DNA of 64,000 bases, from the NCBI GenBank assembly GCA_035582835.1, contig JAYKAV010002766.1, forward strand, positions 2,502,234-2,566,233, written 5' to 3'. Shown here one piece after another: positions 25,435 through 36,200 of this stretch (the first letter of the stretch is position 1; every line of letters starts with the position of its first letter). Both the position numbers and the translations under genes were made by a program. Under the pieces are notes generated by a model, which did not search any database, was not told the DNA's origin, and saw nothing but the letters and a program-made list of their open reading frames with translations. The DNA is from Phoebastria nigripes (taxonomy: Eukaryota > Chordata > Aves > Procellariiformes > Diomedeidae).

Positions 25435-25594
25435 GTGCACGCTGCCCGCGGTGCACGCTGCCCATGGTGCACGCTGCCCATGGTTCACGCTGCCCATGGT
25501 GCACGCTGCCCGCGGTGCACGCTGCCCGCGGTGCACGCTGCCCGCGGTGCACGCTGTCCGCGGTGCACGCTGCCCGCGGTGTACGCTGCCCGGA
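25435..25594. repeat. 16-bp minisatellite, about 10 units
   Basis: Unit GTGCACGCTGCCCGCG, starting at 25435 and repeating every 16 bases (25451, 25467, 25483, 25499, 25515, 25531, 25547, 25563, 25579). The junction between units is CCGCGG in most and CCATGG in three or four; single changes are GTTCAC at 25483 and GTGTAC at 25579. All frames on both strands stay open because no unit creates a stop. Confidence 0.95.
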
Positions 25595-26379
25595 GCCAAT
25601 GAGCCCAGGGTCCGGTGGTGGTGCTGACAACAGGGTCGGTGCCACCGCTTGATCCTGCAGCCGCCGGGTCAGGGATCAGCTAAGGCGGATTAATGACCCT
25701 CTGCGTGTGTGTGCCGGGGGAGCAGCAAGGCGTGAGCCTGCTGCAGGTCACAGCTCAGGGCTTAATCCCTCACCTCCAGCTGTCAAAACTCCTCCGCTGA
25801 GCACGGGAGAGCCCTGGGCTGATCGCTGCCGACGCGCCCGGCCGCAGCCGGAGCCGAGGGTGCGCACGGGGGCGAAGCCATCCCTGGGGAATGGCGGGCA
25901 CCACGGCGTTTGGAGACCTGGACAGAGACCTCCAGGTCTGCACTGGCTTGGACCCTGGTCTGGGTGGAAAACCCTGGCCTGAAGCTGCAGAAACGCCAGG
26001 TTTCTGCCTGGGGCACGAGGCTCGGCCCGGCTCACTGCATCCCCGGGGCACCGTGGTCCCCTCGCCAAAACACAGTTGGGATGTTCCCCCGGGCGCACAT
26101 GGAGGCAAGCGAGACCCAAGGGACATGTTCCACCCCTCACCCCGGCCCCAACGGAGGGTTTCTGTGCCCCGAGCTCCCCAGTCCCGTCCTCCTCCCCCCC
26201 CAGCCTCAGCTCCACCGAAATACCAGACTGTGCGCTGCATTAATAGCAGGGTTGCCTGCCAGGTGCATAGTTTGACCAGTCGGATCACACATGCCAAACC
26301 ACAGGTATTTTATGAGACGTTTCCTGTTATGAAGACATTTTTGTGGGGATTCATTTTTTTCTTCCCCTCTTCTTCCCCT

Positions 26380-26402
26380 CTCCTCCTCCTCCTCCTCCTC
26401 NC
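26380..26402. repeat. (CTC)n trinucleotide repeat at an N
   Basis: CTC units run directly into the single N at 26401, suggesting the N marks an unresolved repeat length. Confidence 0.85.
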
Positions 26403-27461
26403 GGCGGGACGGTGGCCTGCCTGGGGGGCAGCAGCAATGCCGTCCCTGATAGCCAAAAGATGGAGCAGAGGGAGAGCCGAGGGCTGAGCTGGGCCGTACG
26501 GCATGGATGGTAGTGCCGGAGGGTCCCGTCCCCTTCGCTGCCCTGGCAGCCGCCGGGCAGGGTCTGGAGCCCCTCTCCTGGGGTCTGTGCGGGGTCTGTG
26601 CAGGCGCAGCAGCCGGGGCCAGGCTGCGTGGGGTCCAAACTGCCACGTGAGCCCCGGCCCATGCCGTGACCTGAGCACAGCCTCTCGCGCCCGAATCCTG
26701 GTGCGGGATGTGGAGCATCTGCCCAGACACCCCAGGGAGGGACACGGGCTGCGAGCCCCAGCGAGCTCCAGGAGTTTCAGGGCATCGCTCCCCGAGGGAC
26801 ACGTGCTGGCTCGGTCAGCCAAAGCAGCCCTGCCCCAGGGACACACAAGCTCTGGTGGGAAGCGGACGGTGTTTACCCGGGGTCCGTGCGTCAGACGCTG
26901 CCTTGCCCTCGCAGCTCCTGCGCAGAAACAGCGTTTTCTAACACAACAGGTATTTTGCAGAGAAATCTGCTAAGCCTGGAGGGACCTGCAGAGAGCGATT
27001 CCCATCTCAGGGAATTTGCGGGCAAGTGGCCATCAACCGCAGACATTTAAACTTCCAGCCTCGTGCTGGGGTCACCGGCTTAATTATAACGAGCTGTGGT
27101 CTGGGCCAGAGCCTTCTGGGGCAGGGGTGCTCAGAGGGGCCGGGGCAGCTCGCTCGGGGGGCTGCTGCCCATGCCGCAGGCCAGGATGTGTGGGGCAGGG
27201 ATGCCCCGGAGACCTCCCAGGTCCCCATCCACGCTGTCCCCGCTGAGAGCCGGGGCGATGGCACGGCACAGAGCAGCCTGGTGCTGCTGGAGCCCATTGC
27301 ACCTGCACCAGCACCACAGGGGGACGCGGTTTCTGCGCCCGAGTGAACACAGCGACGCTACGGCTGCTCCAGCCCCTGTCCACGCACCCCGTGGGAAGGG
27401 AACCCCCGTGAAGGGGGATGCGGGTCATCGAGGAGCAGTGGGAGCCCATAACAGCACGAGG

Positions 27462-27505
27462 GGAGCTGCTGTCGTGGGGAGCTGCTGTCGTGGGGAGCCG
27501 CTGGT
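27462..27505. repeat. Short 16-bp tandem repeat
   Basis: GAGCTGCTGTCGTGGG occurs at 27463 and 27479, with a diverged third unit after it. It belongs to the general GC-rich minisatellite texture of the intron. Confidence 0.75.
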
Positions 27506-29249
27506 GAGGCCAGGAGCCCTGCGGTGGCTTCAAAGCTCACTTGGGAGGACCTTGCCCTAAGCCAGGCATCTCCTCCCTTCTTTCCAAGGCACCCATGGCA
27601 AGTGCAGCAGCATTTTCAGCCACTTCCTTGGCACCTAACAATCCATCACCGGGGAGAAATTTGGGCAGGGGATGGAGGGGGCCAGAAATGCCCAAGCTGC
27701 CAAGAGCGAACAGGAGGAGAGGCCAGGTCCGACCCCACGGACGTTCATTCCTCACTGGATTAGGTTTTAAGCAGCGAGCGGCTGCTCTGCAGCACCACTC
27801 CATGTGACCGCGTCCAGGAGCTTCTCCTGCCCCAGACCCCAATGCCGCCGTCCCAGCCCCGCTGTTCATCAGCCCCGACACCCGGCTCTCCTCTCGCCAC
27901 CTGCATGAACCCCCACAGCAGCTCCNGTTGCAACAAGGAGCCTCAACAGCAGCGCCTGCCCTCCCGCAGGACGGACACGCGACGTCCGTCGCGGCCTCGT
28001 GCCACAGTGGAAACAGGCTCCCAAGCAGCGGGAGCATGCGGGCTCAGCAGCTCCGGAGCTGGCTCCCAGTGCCCCTGGGAGAGCTGGTGCCGCTGGTCAG
28101 CAGCTTGTTCCCCGGCACAGCGTTACCACCGCGCCGTCCCCTGCGCCGTTGTTTTTCCGGGCTGAGCACCGCCGCTCCTCGCCAGCACTGCCCTCCGCCA
28201 CTCTCCCAGCTGCCCAGATGCGACGGCAAATTTGTGAGCTGCTGCGAAAACTTCTCGTTTGTGAAACGCCAAGGAACATAACCCCGGCCTCCGCCCCCGC
28301 CAGCGAGCCTGGCTGCCCGGGATGGGAAACTGCCTTGCAGTGTTTATCCTAACAGTCATTTTATTTTAATGTCAGGGGTTGAAATCCTGTCTCCCTGGTT
28401 TTGCTGGGTCCTTTGATCTCCGTTTCCTCTCCTCTTCCAGCTTTTTAGCAACACCCCCAGGTGAGCCTGCATGCGCCTGGCTGGTGCCTGCGCTGCTGCC
28501 TGCAGCCTGCCCGGCCGGGCAGCCCGCGCTCCGGCAGCTGCCCGCGCTCCCACACACCCTCGCCGTGCATGTCCTCCGCAAAACCCCTCTGCGATAACAC
28601 GCCGGTGAAACCAGCTTCACCCTCGGAGCAGCATTTCCTTGGGGTTTCAGCATGCGGGGGTTGGCCCCAGAGCCCAGCTCCTGGCCCCCAACAGGGCAAG
28701 ACCCCGGCGGGGGCACCCCCGGCTGCACCAGCCTCCCCCCATCCACTGCAAACCCTCCCGGCGNGACCGCCCCTCAGCTGCCACTGTTCCCCGTCCCAGC
28801 GGGTCGGTCACAGCCCTTGGGGACCGGGTTGGCCACGTGCCTCTGCACAACGGCGTGACCACAGGTGATGGGGACCTGCCCTGCTCCGCCTGCCCCGGGG
28901 GTCAACCCGGGCAGGTGCAGTGCTGCCGGTGGGGTCCGGGCACAGGGCCCCCCCACTGCCACATCCCTGAGCCGGGCGCTGTGCTGCTTCTGGGGTTAGC
29001 AGGGGGAAAATATTGTTTGTGCTTCTCTAATATCTGCCTTCTGTTTTGCATTTGCCGTTTCTTCAAAGATAGGGAGCCGCCTCTGCCAAGATTCCTGAGG
29101 AGATATCCTCAGCAATGCCGACCACGCTCCCCACCGCACTCAAAGAAAACAAATGTCAGGCCAAGGATTGATATGAAATAGTTTAAAAATGAGAAAAAGC
29201 TGCCTTAGAGCTAGGTTTACATTAAAATAAATTTCAGGAGCGGGAGCCT

Positions 29250-29850
29250 CGGCTGCGTCCCTCCCCGGCGGGCGGGCGGGCGGCGCGGGGGGATAGGGTT
29301 ACCTGCCAGGGCGGTGCCGCGGCCTTGCCCACTCCAAAAGCTGCCCTCGCCTCGGCGGCACGCGGCCCGGCACCGGCTGCTCCCTGCCCACACCGCGGGG
29401 GCTCGCTGGGGCAAGATGTCACTCCCCAGGCACAGCAGGGCGGCGCAGGGGTCCCGGTCCCCGGTGCTTCCCACCGGCACCCCTCCGGGCAGCACAGGCA
29501 CAGGGACCCTCCTCCCCCCGTTTGCTCAGCAAATCCCCCCCGAGGTGGTCGCTAACCCCCGTGCCATCCCCCACCCCTGCCCGGGTCCCTTCCTGGGGTC
29601 TCCCTGGCACAGCGTCCTGGGCAGAGCATCCCACCGGGGACCGGTACCTGCTGGGCACGGGTGTGGTGTCGGGGCGGGCAGCGGCGGAGCCGGGCGAGCT
29701 GCGGGGCGGCATGGCGCGGCGGCCGTGCCGCGGTGGGGAGGAGGAGCAGGGGCTGCACCCCTCCGGCTGGCGGGGCCCCTCGCCTGCCCTGCCCTCGCCG
29801 TGCCCCAGGAGGTGACCGACAAGCCCAGCCTTGGCTCGGGGTGTCAGGAG
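29250..29850. promoter_or_regulatory. CpG-rich patch inside intron 1, possible alternative promoter
   Basis: Dense CpG with a (GGGC)n run near 29270-29285. On the minus strand there are two donor-like sites, CTGGCAG/GTAACC (boundary 29303/29302) and CAGCAG/GTACCG near 29647, which would suit an alternative COL8A2 first exon. No TATA box. This is weaker than the island at 44.2 kb. Confidence 0.3.
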
Positions 29851-30008
29851 GTTAAAGCATGGGACGTTGCTGCGCTCTCAATTAACCCAGTAAAGAAAAT
29901 GAGCGGTGGCTTCTCTCTGGACAGCGGGGGCTCCCGGCAGGACCCTCCTCCCCCGCTGCCGCAGCCCGAACCCTCCCCATCCCGCTGCCCCGAGCACCCC
30001 ATCCCTCT

Positions 30009-30048
30009 CCCCGTCCCCAGTCCCCATCCCATCCCCATCCCATCCCCT
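30009..30048. repeat. (CCCAT/CCCCAT)n repeat
   Basis: Imperfect pentamer and hexamer units of C-rich CCCAT type. No other signal is attached to it. Confidence 0.8.
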
Positions 30049-30178
30049 GCTGCCCCCAGGGCCATGCACCATAAAGGAGCTTTTCTGGCACGGCAGCAGC
30101 GGTGGAGCTGCTTACACATATTCACACCCCGGCGAGGGGATGGAGTGCATGCTTTTCAGGCAGTATTTTAGTTTATGT

Positions 30179-30200
30179 TATTTAATTTAATTTAATTTAT
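30179..30200. repeat. (TTTAA)n repeat
   Basis: Three to four TTTAA units forming a short AT block in GC-rich intron. Confidence 0.8.
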
Positions 30201-33200
30201 GTGAGCTGATGCGAGATCCCAGCAAGCCTGAGGTGTTCAGTGGAAACTCTGACAAGACGCTACCATAAACCGCGCTCCCGCTGCCCGGCCAGCGCTGGCC
30301 CCGCGCTGCCGGCTTGGATTTCAGATTTTCCTCCGCGCTCTGTAATGACCGTTTCGGCGGGGCCGGCGCCGCGGTGGGTGCAGAGCCTCTGCAAGGCTGC
30401 GCTCCCAGGGCTCTGCAGCACCGCGGGGCTCCGTGTACCCATCCCAGCGCCACTCCGGCTGCGGGCAGCCCCCACGCCACCCCCCAGCACGTGCCTTTCC
30501 GTCAGGATGGACGCAGGTTGTGTAAAATCAGGCTGATTTTTTCCCAGAATTTTGTTTGGAAAAAATTTGTCCGACGCTGTCACAAGATGTTNCAACATCG
30601 CTGAATCAGCTGCTTTGATTTTTCAATTTGAAATTTTTGGGTTTTTTTTTAGTTTCCACATTTCCTTTGTCTCGGAGCTGAAAGCCTCACAGGGAATTCC
30701 AGTGGCCCCGCTTTCCTGGGGATTATGCCAAAACCCCTGTTCACTCCCTGGCCCCGTGGCCGAGGTGGCAGCGAGTCCCACGGGGCAGCTCCGCTCCCCT
30801 CCTCCCCGGGGTTCCCAGGTCTCGGCCAGCCGGGTGCTGTGTTCCAGGGGACACGGGGGGCCGCTCGCCATTCCCACGTGCACCATCTGTATTTGTCATA
30901 AACAAAGAGCTTTCAACCTCAAGTAATGCCAATGTGCCGCTACCCAAAGCCACAATCTTGTTACCAGGCTCCTAATTTCCACTGCAATCGAGTATCTTGT
31001 TTAAGAGGCTTTAAAGGGTTCCAGGTCCCCCCCGCATCCCCCTGTCTGCTCCTGGCTGGACCCCTGCACCCACAAACCATGTTCATCTCCCACTGCTTCT
31101 GCTTCTCCTGACGCGGCACCAGCCGGCAGAGCTGCCCTGCCCGGGGGCACACGGTGCCCTGCGGAGCAGCCGGAGGCGGCCGGACCCGGACTGCACCAGG
31201 GCAGCTGCCCGGAGGAAAATGGGATGGATTTCGTGTGCCCCAGACCACCCCAGGGGAAAAAACGCTTCTGGACCCAGGTCAGGGGAAGGAGCAGCAGGAG
31301 CAGCCGGGACAGTGCTGGGAGCGAGCCGGCTGGGAAAAGGCACCGAGGAGCCGGTGACCTTCACAGGCTCCAGGGCTCGGGAGCACCAGGGCCAGCCCTG
31401 CCTCCCCGCAGGGCGCAGAGCGCTTGCCTGGGGCGTCTCTGTTACCGCTGACCCTTTGCCAAGCAAAACTGGGGACCTGGAGTTCAAGCACCAGTGGAAA
31501 TCAGTGCAGAATATACAGAATGTTTTCTTAGTGGAACTTATTTATTTCTGTTAGAGATGCCAGCCCTCAGACAGACACGCAGCCGGCAGCGCTCCCGGCT
31601 GTCCCCGCGTCCCCGTGTCCCTGCAGTCTCCCGGGGGCACGTTTTGCTGGAGGAAGGGATGGAGCCTGCAGCGGTGATGGCACAGGGCCATGCCCCGCGG
31701 CCCCGTCCCGAGAGCACCGGGGTGCAAAGCTGGGGACTGACTCGGGGGGGACGAGGAGGGCTGCACCGGCCACCGCAGCTGGCCGAGCCGGGTGCCGAGC
31801 CCAGGCCAGGGACGGACTTATTACAAAATCTTTTGTTTAGGCTTCAAGCTGGAAAAACATCCAGCTCCTTTTTTCCAGGCAGAGTTTTCCTCCAGGCTGT
31901 GTCGTGTGGGAACCTCCCCTCATCCCTGCTCAGGACCCGCTGCCCAAAGAGGGGCTCATCCTGCCCAAGGTCATGTGGGCCAGCGGTGGCATGGCACTGA
32001 GCCCGGCGAGGACCCCCCACCTCTGCACGGGGGCACCCACTTATTTGGGCACAGGTGCCGGGAAGCTGCCGTGGTGCTCAGGAGGGGACTGGCACCCATT
32101 CCCGCACCCAAGGGACCCGAACGCTGATCCCGATGGTCCCCCCGCACCAGGGAGCAGACCCCGACCCGGGGAGCAGACCCGACCTGGGGCAGGCGTGGGC
32201 ACGTTGCTGCCTTCTAGGAAATGGCGGGCGCGTGGCAGCCCCGGCTCGGGCGTCTGCTGCGGGTGCCGCGCTGCCGCGCTCGCCTGGCATTTATGAGCCT
32301 TCACATGTGGCAATGAAACATGGGGAAAAAATTAAATCGACCTATTCATCCCATTTTTCTAGAGGACAATTATAAAAAAAAANCAAACAAAAAGAGAAAA
32401 GAAACCCAAGAAACCCTCCAGCCTTCAACCCGGGAGCTATTGTGCGGGAACGGAGCAGGGCAAGGCTCGTGGAAGCGCTGGCCGGGCCGGGGGCGGCGCA
32501 GGGACGGCAGCGGGCAATGCCCCCCGGTCCCTGCCCGGGAAGGGGTGACAGCCCCCAGCCGCGCTCACCGCGGGAAGGTCAGGGTGCACCCCAAATCTCC
32601 GCACCGAGAGGCTGGCGGGACCCACCCTGGGGACGGGCAGCACCAGCCTCGCTGCTGCAATGGAAATAACGGGAACGAGCAGAGCTGGCCTGCAACNGCA
32701 GGGAAGTCCCGGAGAGACGCGGGGCTCCGGAGGATCCCACCCCATCCCCGGCCGCCTGGCCAGGGCTCAGCCAGCCCCCAGCACGCCTACGGCACAGCCG
32801 GGCTCCCGGGAGCCTTCCTGCACAAGCCCACGGACATTTTCTACCTCATTTACAGCAAGAGCATTAAAATGCTGTTTTCTGAAGGCACGGCACATTGAAA
32901 TGCCAGGCCCTGGGTGGAATTTGGCGGGGGCCTGGTGGGAGGACGGCTGGGCGCCGGGAACCCCCCCGTCCGCACTGGCCCTTGGCACGCTGCAGCCGGC
33001 CCCCGAGGGAGGCACCGGGGTCTGCAAGGCCACTGCCGCCTCCGTCCCTCCCGGCACACTGCAGGCAGGGCAGGCAGTGTCGAGCGGAGGCGGCTGGTGC
33101 GAGGAGCCCTGGACGGGGTCCTGACCCCACACTTGGCTCCCGGTGCCGTCTCCTGCCCGCTGCCGGACTGCTTTTGTCGGGATGTTATGGCTGCCCCCTC

Positions 33201-36200
33201 CCACAGGCCCTGCTGGGCTCTGCCAGGGTCGGACCACGGCCCCGTCGAGCCGGGCTTCCTCCGCCGGCAGAAAGCAAACGCCGTGCAAGGCCAGTGTCCC
33301 ACGGCCTCCGACCATCCCTGCCAGCGCTGCGGCGAAAATACGGCATCCGGCCCGGCAGCGCTGGGTGCGGGAGGTGAAGCCGTAAAGCCGGCACTTTCCT
33401 CCCAGACCTTCTCCATCAACTGGAGCTGGCCAAGGGGCCATTTTGCCGCAGCCGATGTCCCCTCCGTGAGATGCCCAGCATGCACCGTGCCCCGGGGCTG
33501 CTCTGCTCCCCTCACAGGAGCACGGCATTGGGTCCCCGCCAGCGCTGACCCCCCCTTTTCCGCGACACCACATGCCTGTGCTGCCGGGGAGGTTTCCGCA
33601 GGCACCCAGCCCCTGCGGCAAACCCAGCCCCGGGCACAGCTGGTGCCCGCTGCCGGGGCATCCCCCCTCGCTGGGGGACAGCCAGCCCCAAGGCACTCGT
33701 CCCATCGGGAGGCTGGCAGGAGCAGGGACACGTCCCGGCTGGCCGGGGCAGCCCATCCTGGTGCTGCAGGAGCGGCGGGTGCCCGCCCGGCTGGGGAGAG
33801 AGACCCAGGGGCTGCTGTGCAAGGGCGGCCGGGATGGGAGTCGGGGAGNGGGGGAGCCCTGCTCCCACACCCAGCCCCGGGGCTGCCTCTGTGAGCGTCC
33901 TGGCCACGCGCGCCTTGGCGGGGCGGCAGGGCTATTTTGGGAGCTTTCAGCACCACCCAGAGAGGTGTCCGATGCTTTTATTTATAAACCCACTGGCTCC
34001 TGCCCAGCTCCAGCTAGCTTGCATGCAGGAAAAACCCCATCGGAGCCAAGACAAACAGAGCCAGCAGCATCCCCGCACGGTAGGAGGTAACGCCGAGCGG
34101 GCCAAGGATGCTCCGGCTGAACCGCCCGGCCCCGGGCTGCCCGGCGGGATGGACAGGCATGCCTTGGCACCACGGCCCCGGGGCCAGGCTTCAGCAGCGC
34201 AAGGCTGCAGCTACGTCTGCACAGCCGCCATGGGCGGACCCAGACGTGCCAGGGCTGCCGTGGAGCAGGTGGGGGGCTGCCGGCAGGACCCTGCGTGCTG
34301 CCCCCAGGGCAGGTCCTGCTGCTCAGTGCCAGGGACCCGCGTGTGCGGCACAGAAGTGCCTGTGCCCTGCTTGGGGTGCTGCAGAGCCACTGTGGGTAAC
34401 TGCAGAACTGCAGCTGCCGTGGGACCCCTGACGCTGNGGCTGCCCCCCGCTTCCCACCCTGCTCCCCAGGCACTTCACCGGGACGGTNGGCCCCACTTGC
34501 GGTCAGCGCTCTCCCCAGGGATGCTGGGGGGGAAGTACCTTAAATACTGGCTGGGGCCAGGGCCAGAGCCCTCATGTCCAAGAGCAGAGAGGGATGCAAA
34601 CTCCCGCAGCTCCCGCTGAGCTGCCGAGCTTGGGTGGCCAGAGGTGACGGTGAGGGTCCAGCCCTGTCTGAGGGGGCAAAGGGGCTGCCCCATGGATGGG
34701 CTCCCCGCTGGCACTGCCTCCAGCCCCCGGCAGTGCAGCAACAATCAGGTTATTGTCAGCGTGCCACCGGGGACATGAGTGTGCCGGGAATTCAACAAAC
34801 CCGGCGCTTTCCGCCTGTCCCACTGGCTTTCCCAGCCCAGGCTAATCCCGTAAGATGCCCCGTCAGCACAGCCGCAGCCCCGCAGCCTCCAAGGAGGGAC
34901 GGTGGCTCCCGGCCCCCCAGCCCCCCCATCTCCCCCGGGCACCATCCAGGGGCAAAGGCGCTGCGGTAACACGGCCCCAGCAGCTCCCACCGGGCCCAAG
35001 GTGGGTGCAGACAAAGGCATCGCGAGTGCCAGCTCCAGCCGCTTCGGGGACTTGGCTAATGGGGTCCATTTGCTGGGTAGTTCTTGGAATAACAAATTGT
35101 ATCATCCAAAAAAGCAAAACCACAAAATAGGATCGGCTTGCAGCCCGGCTCACAAAAGCCCCTTGTCTGGAGGCCCCCTGTGCCCCCCAATCTCCTGGAG
35201 AAAACTCGATTTAACCAAAATAAACAGCATGCCCAGCCCTGCGCTCTCACGCTCTCCCCAGCAAACCGCAGAGCAACGCGGGCTCAACCCGATACCATGG
35301 CTGGCAAACTCAATCGCCCAGCTCGCCACGTGCCCGGGGCATCCCTGCCAGTGCTGGCTGTTCGGCTGTGCCATGCTGCACAGTGCCGGAGAGCTGCTGA
35401 CCTCTCCTTCTCAGGTGCTTCATCAATCCAGCAAAAATGTACCGCTCAAAGCTGGACGGCTCCCGGAGGGCTCTGGGCATGGTGCAGACCCCCTGCCGCA
35501 GCCCGGCGGGCCGCCAGCTCGCCCTGCGCTGTTGCAAGCCCCATCTCCCGCTCCCTGCAGGTCAGCAGCAAACACGAAGAAGGGAAGGGCAGCCCGGCTC
35601 CGGCAGGGCTTGCGCAGGAGCAGGGAAGAGCGAGCCACGGACTTCCCCGCAGTGGGATGAAAGATGAGGTTTGACACCTGCTAAACCCTCTAATCCTCCT
35701 CCTGTTCATCACTACCAGCTCCAGCAGGCTTGGAGCCCACCAGCCAGGTGGGAGGCAGAGATTTATGGCCAGCGAGCCTCTCTGGAAGCGCCGGGGAGTG
35801 CAGCAGGGAGCGATCCCAGCCCGGTGGTGGGACCAGCCAGACGGACCCGTCAGCTGCCTCTGGTTTCTAACTCCCGTGGGCCATGTCCCACGCCTGTGCT
35901 CGCGGCCGGACTCCCGAGGTTGCCAGGGAAGTGCACCCAAGGTCACGAGCACCTGTTTGCATCCAAAGAGGACACGTTACAGGAGGTGCCTGTCTGGGTC
36001 CTGTCCTGGGAGGCTGCAAGAGGGGGAAATGGCTGAAGTGAGGAGAGTTAAACCCCTTCCCAGTGGGGCTGCCCTCCAGATGGGATTTTGGGCTATTCCT
36101 CCAATTGGGATTAGACCCCGGGGAGCAAACCCCATCCCATGCCAAGAGCCCCCGTGGCAGCCAGCCCCGGAGGGGTCTTGCTGTTGCAAAGGTGCCCCCT

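Noticed and set aside
24585..25652. Several long open frames on both strands, some with Cys/Ala- or His/Gly-repeat peptides
   Set aside because: They come from the GGCAC pentamer and the 16-bp minisatellite, which keep every frame open.
32767..33956. Two long overlapping minus-strand open frames (about 367 and 368 codons)
   Set aside because: Stop-poor GC-rich intron; composition is Pro/Gly/Ala/Arg-rich with no domain, both frames are equally open, and they cross a single N.
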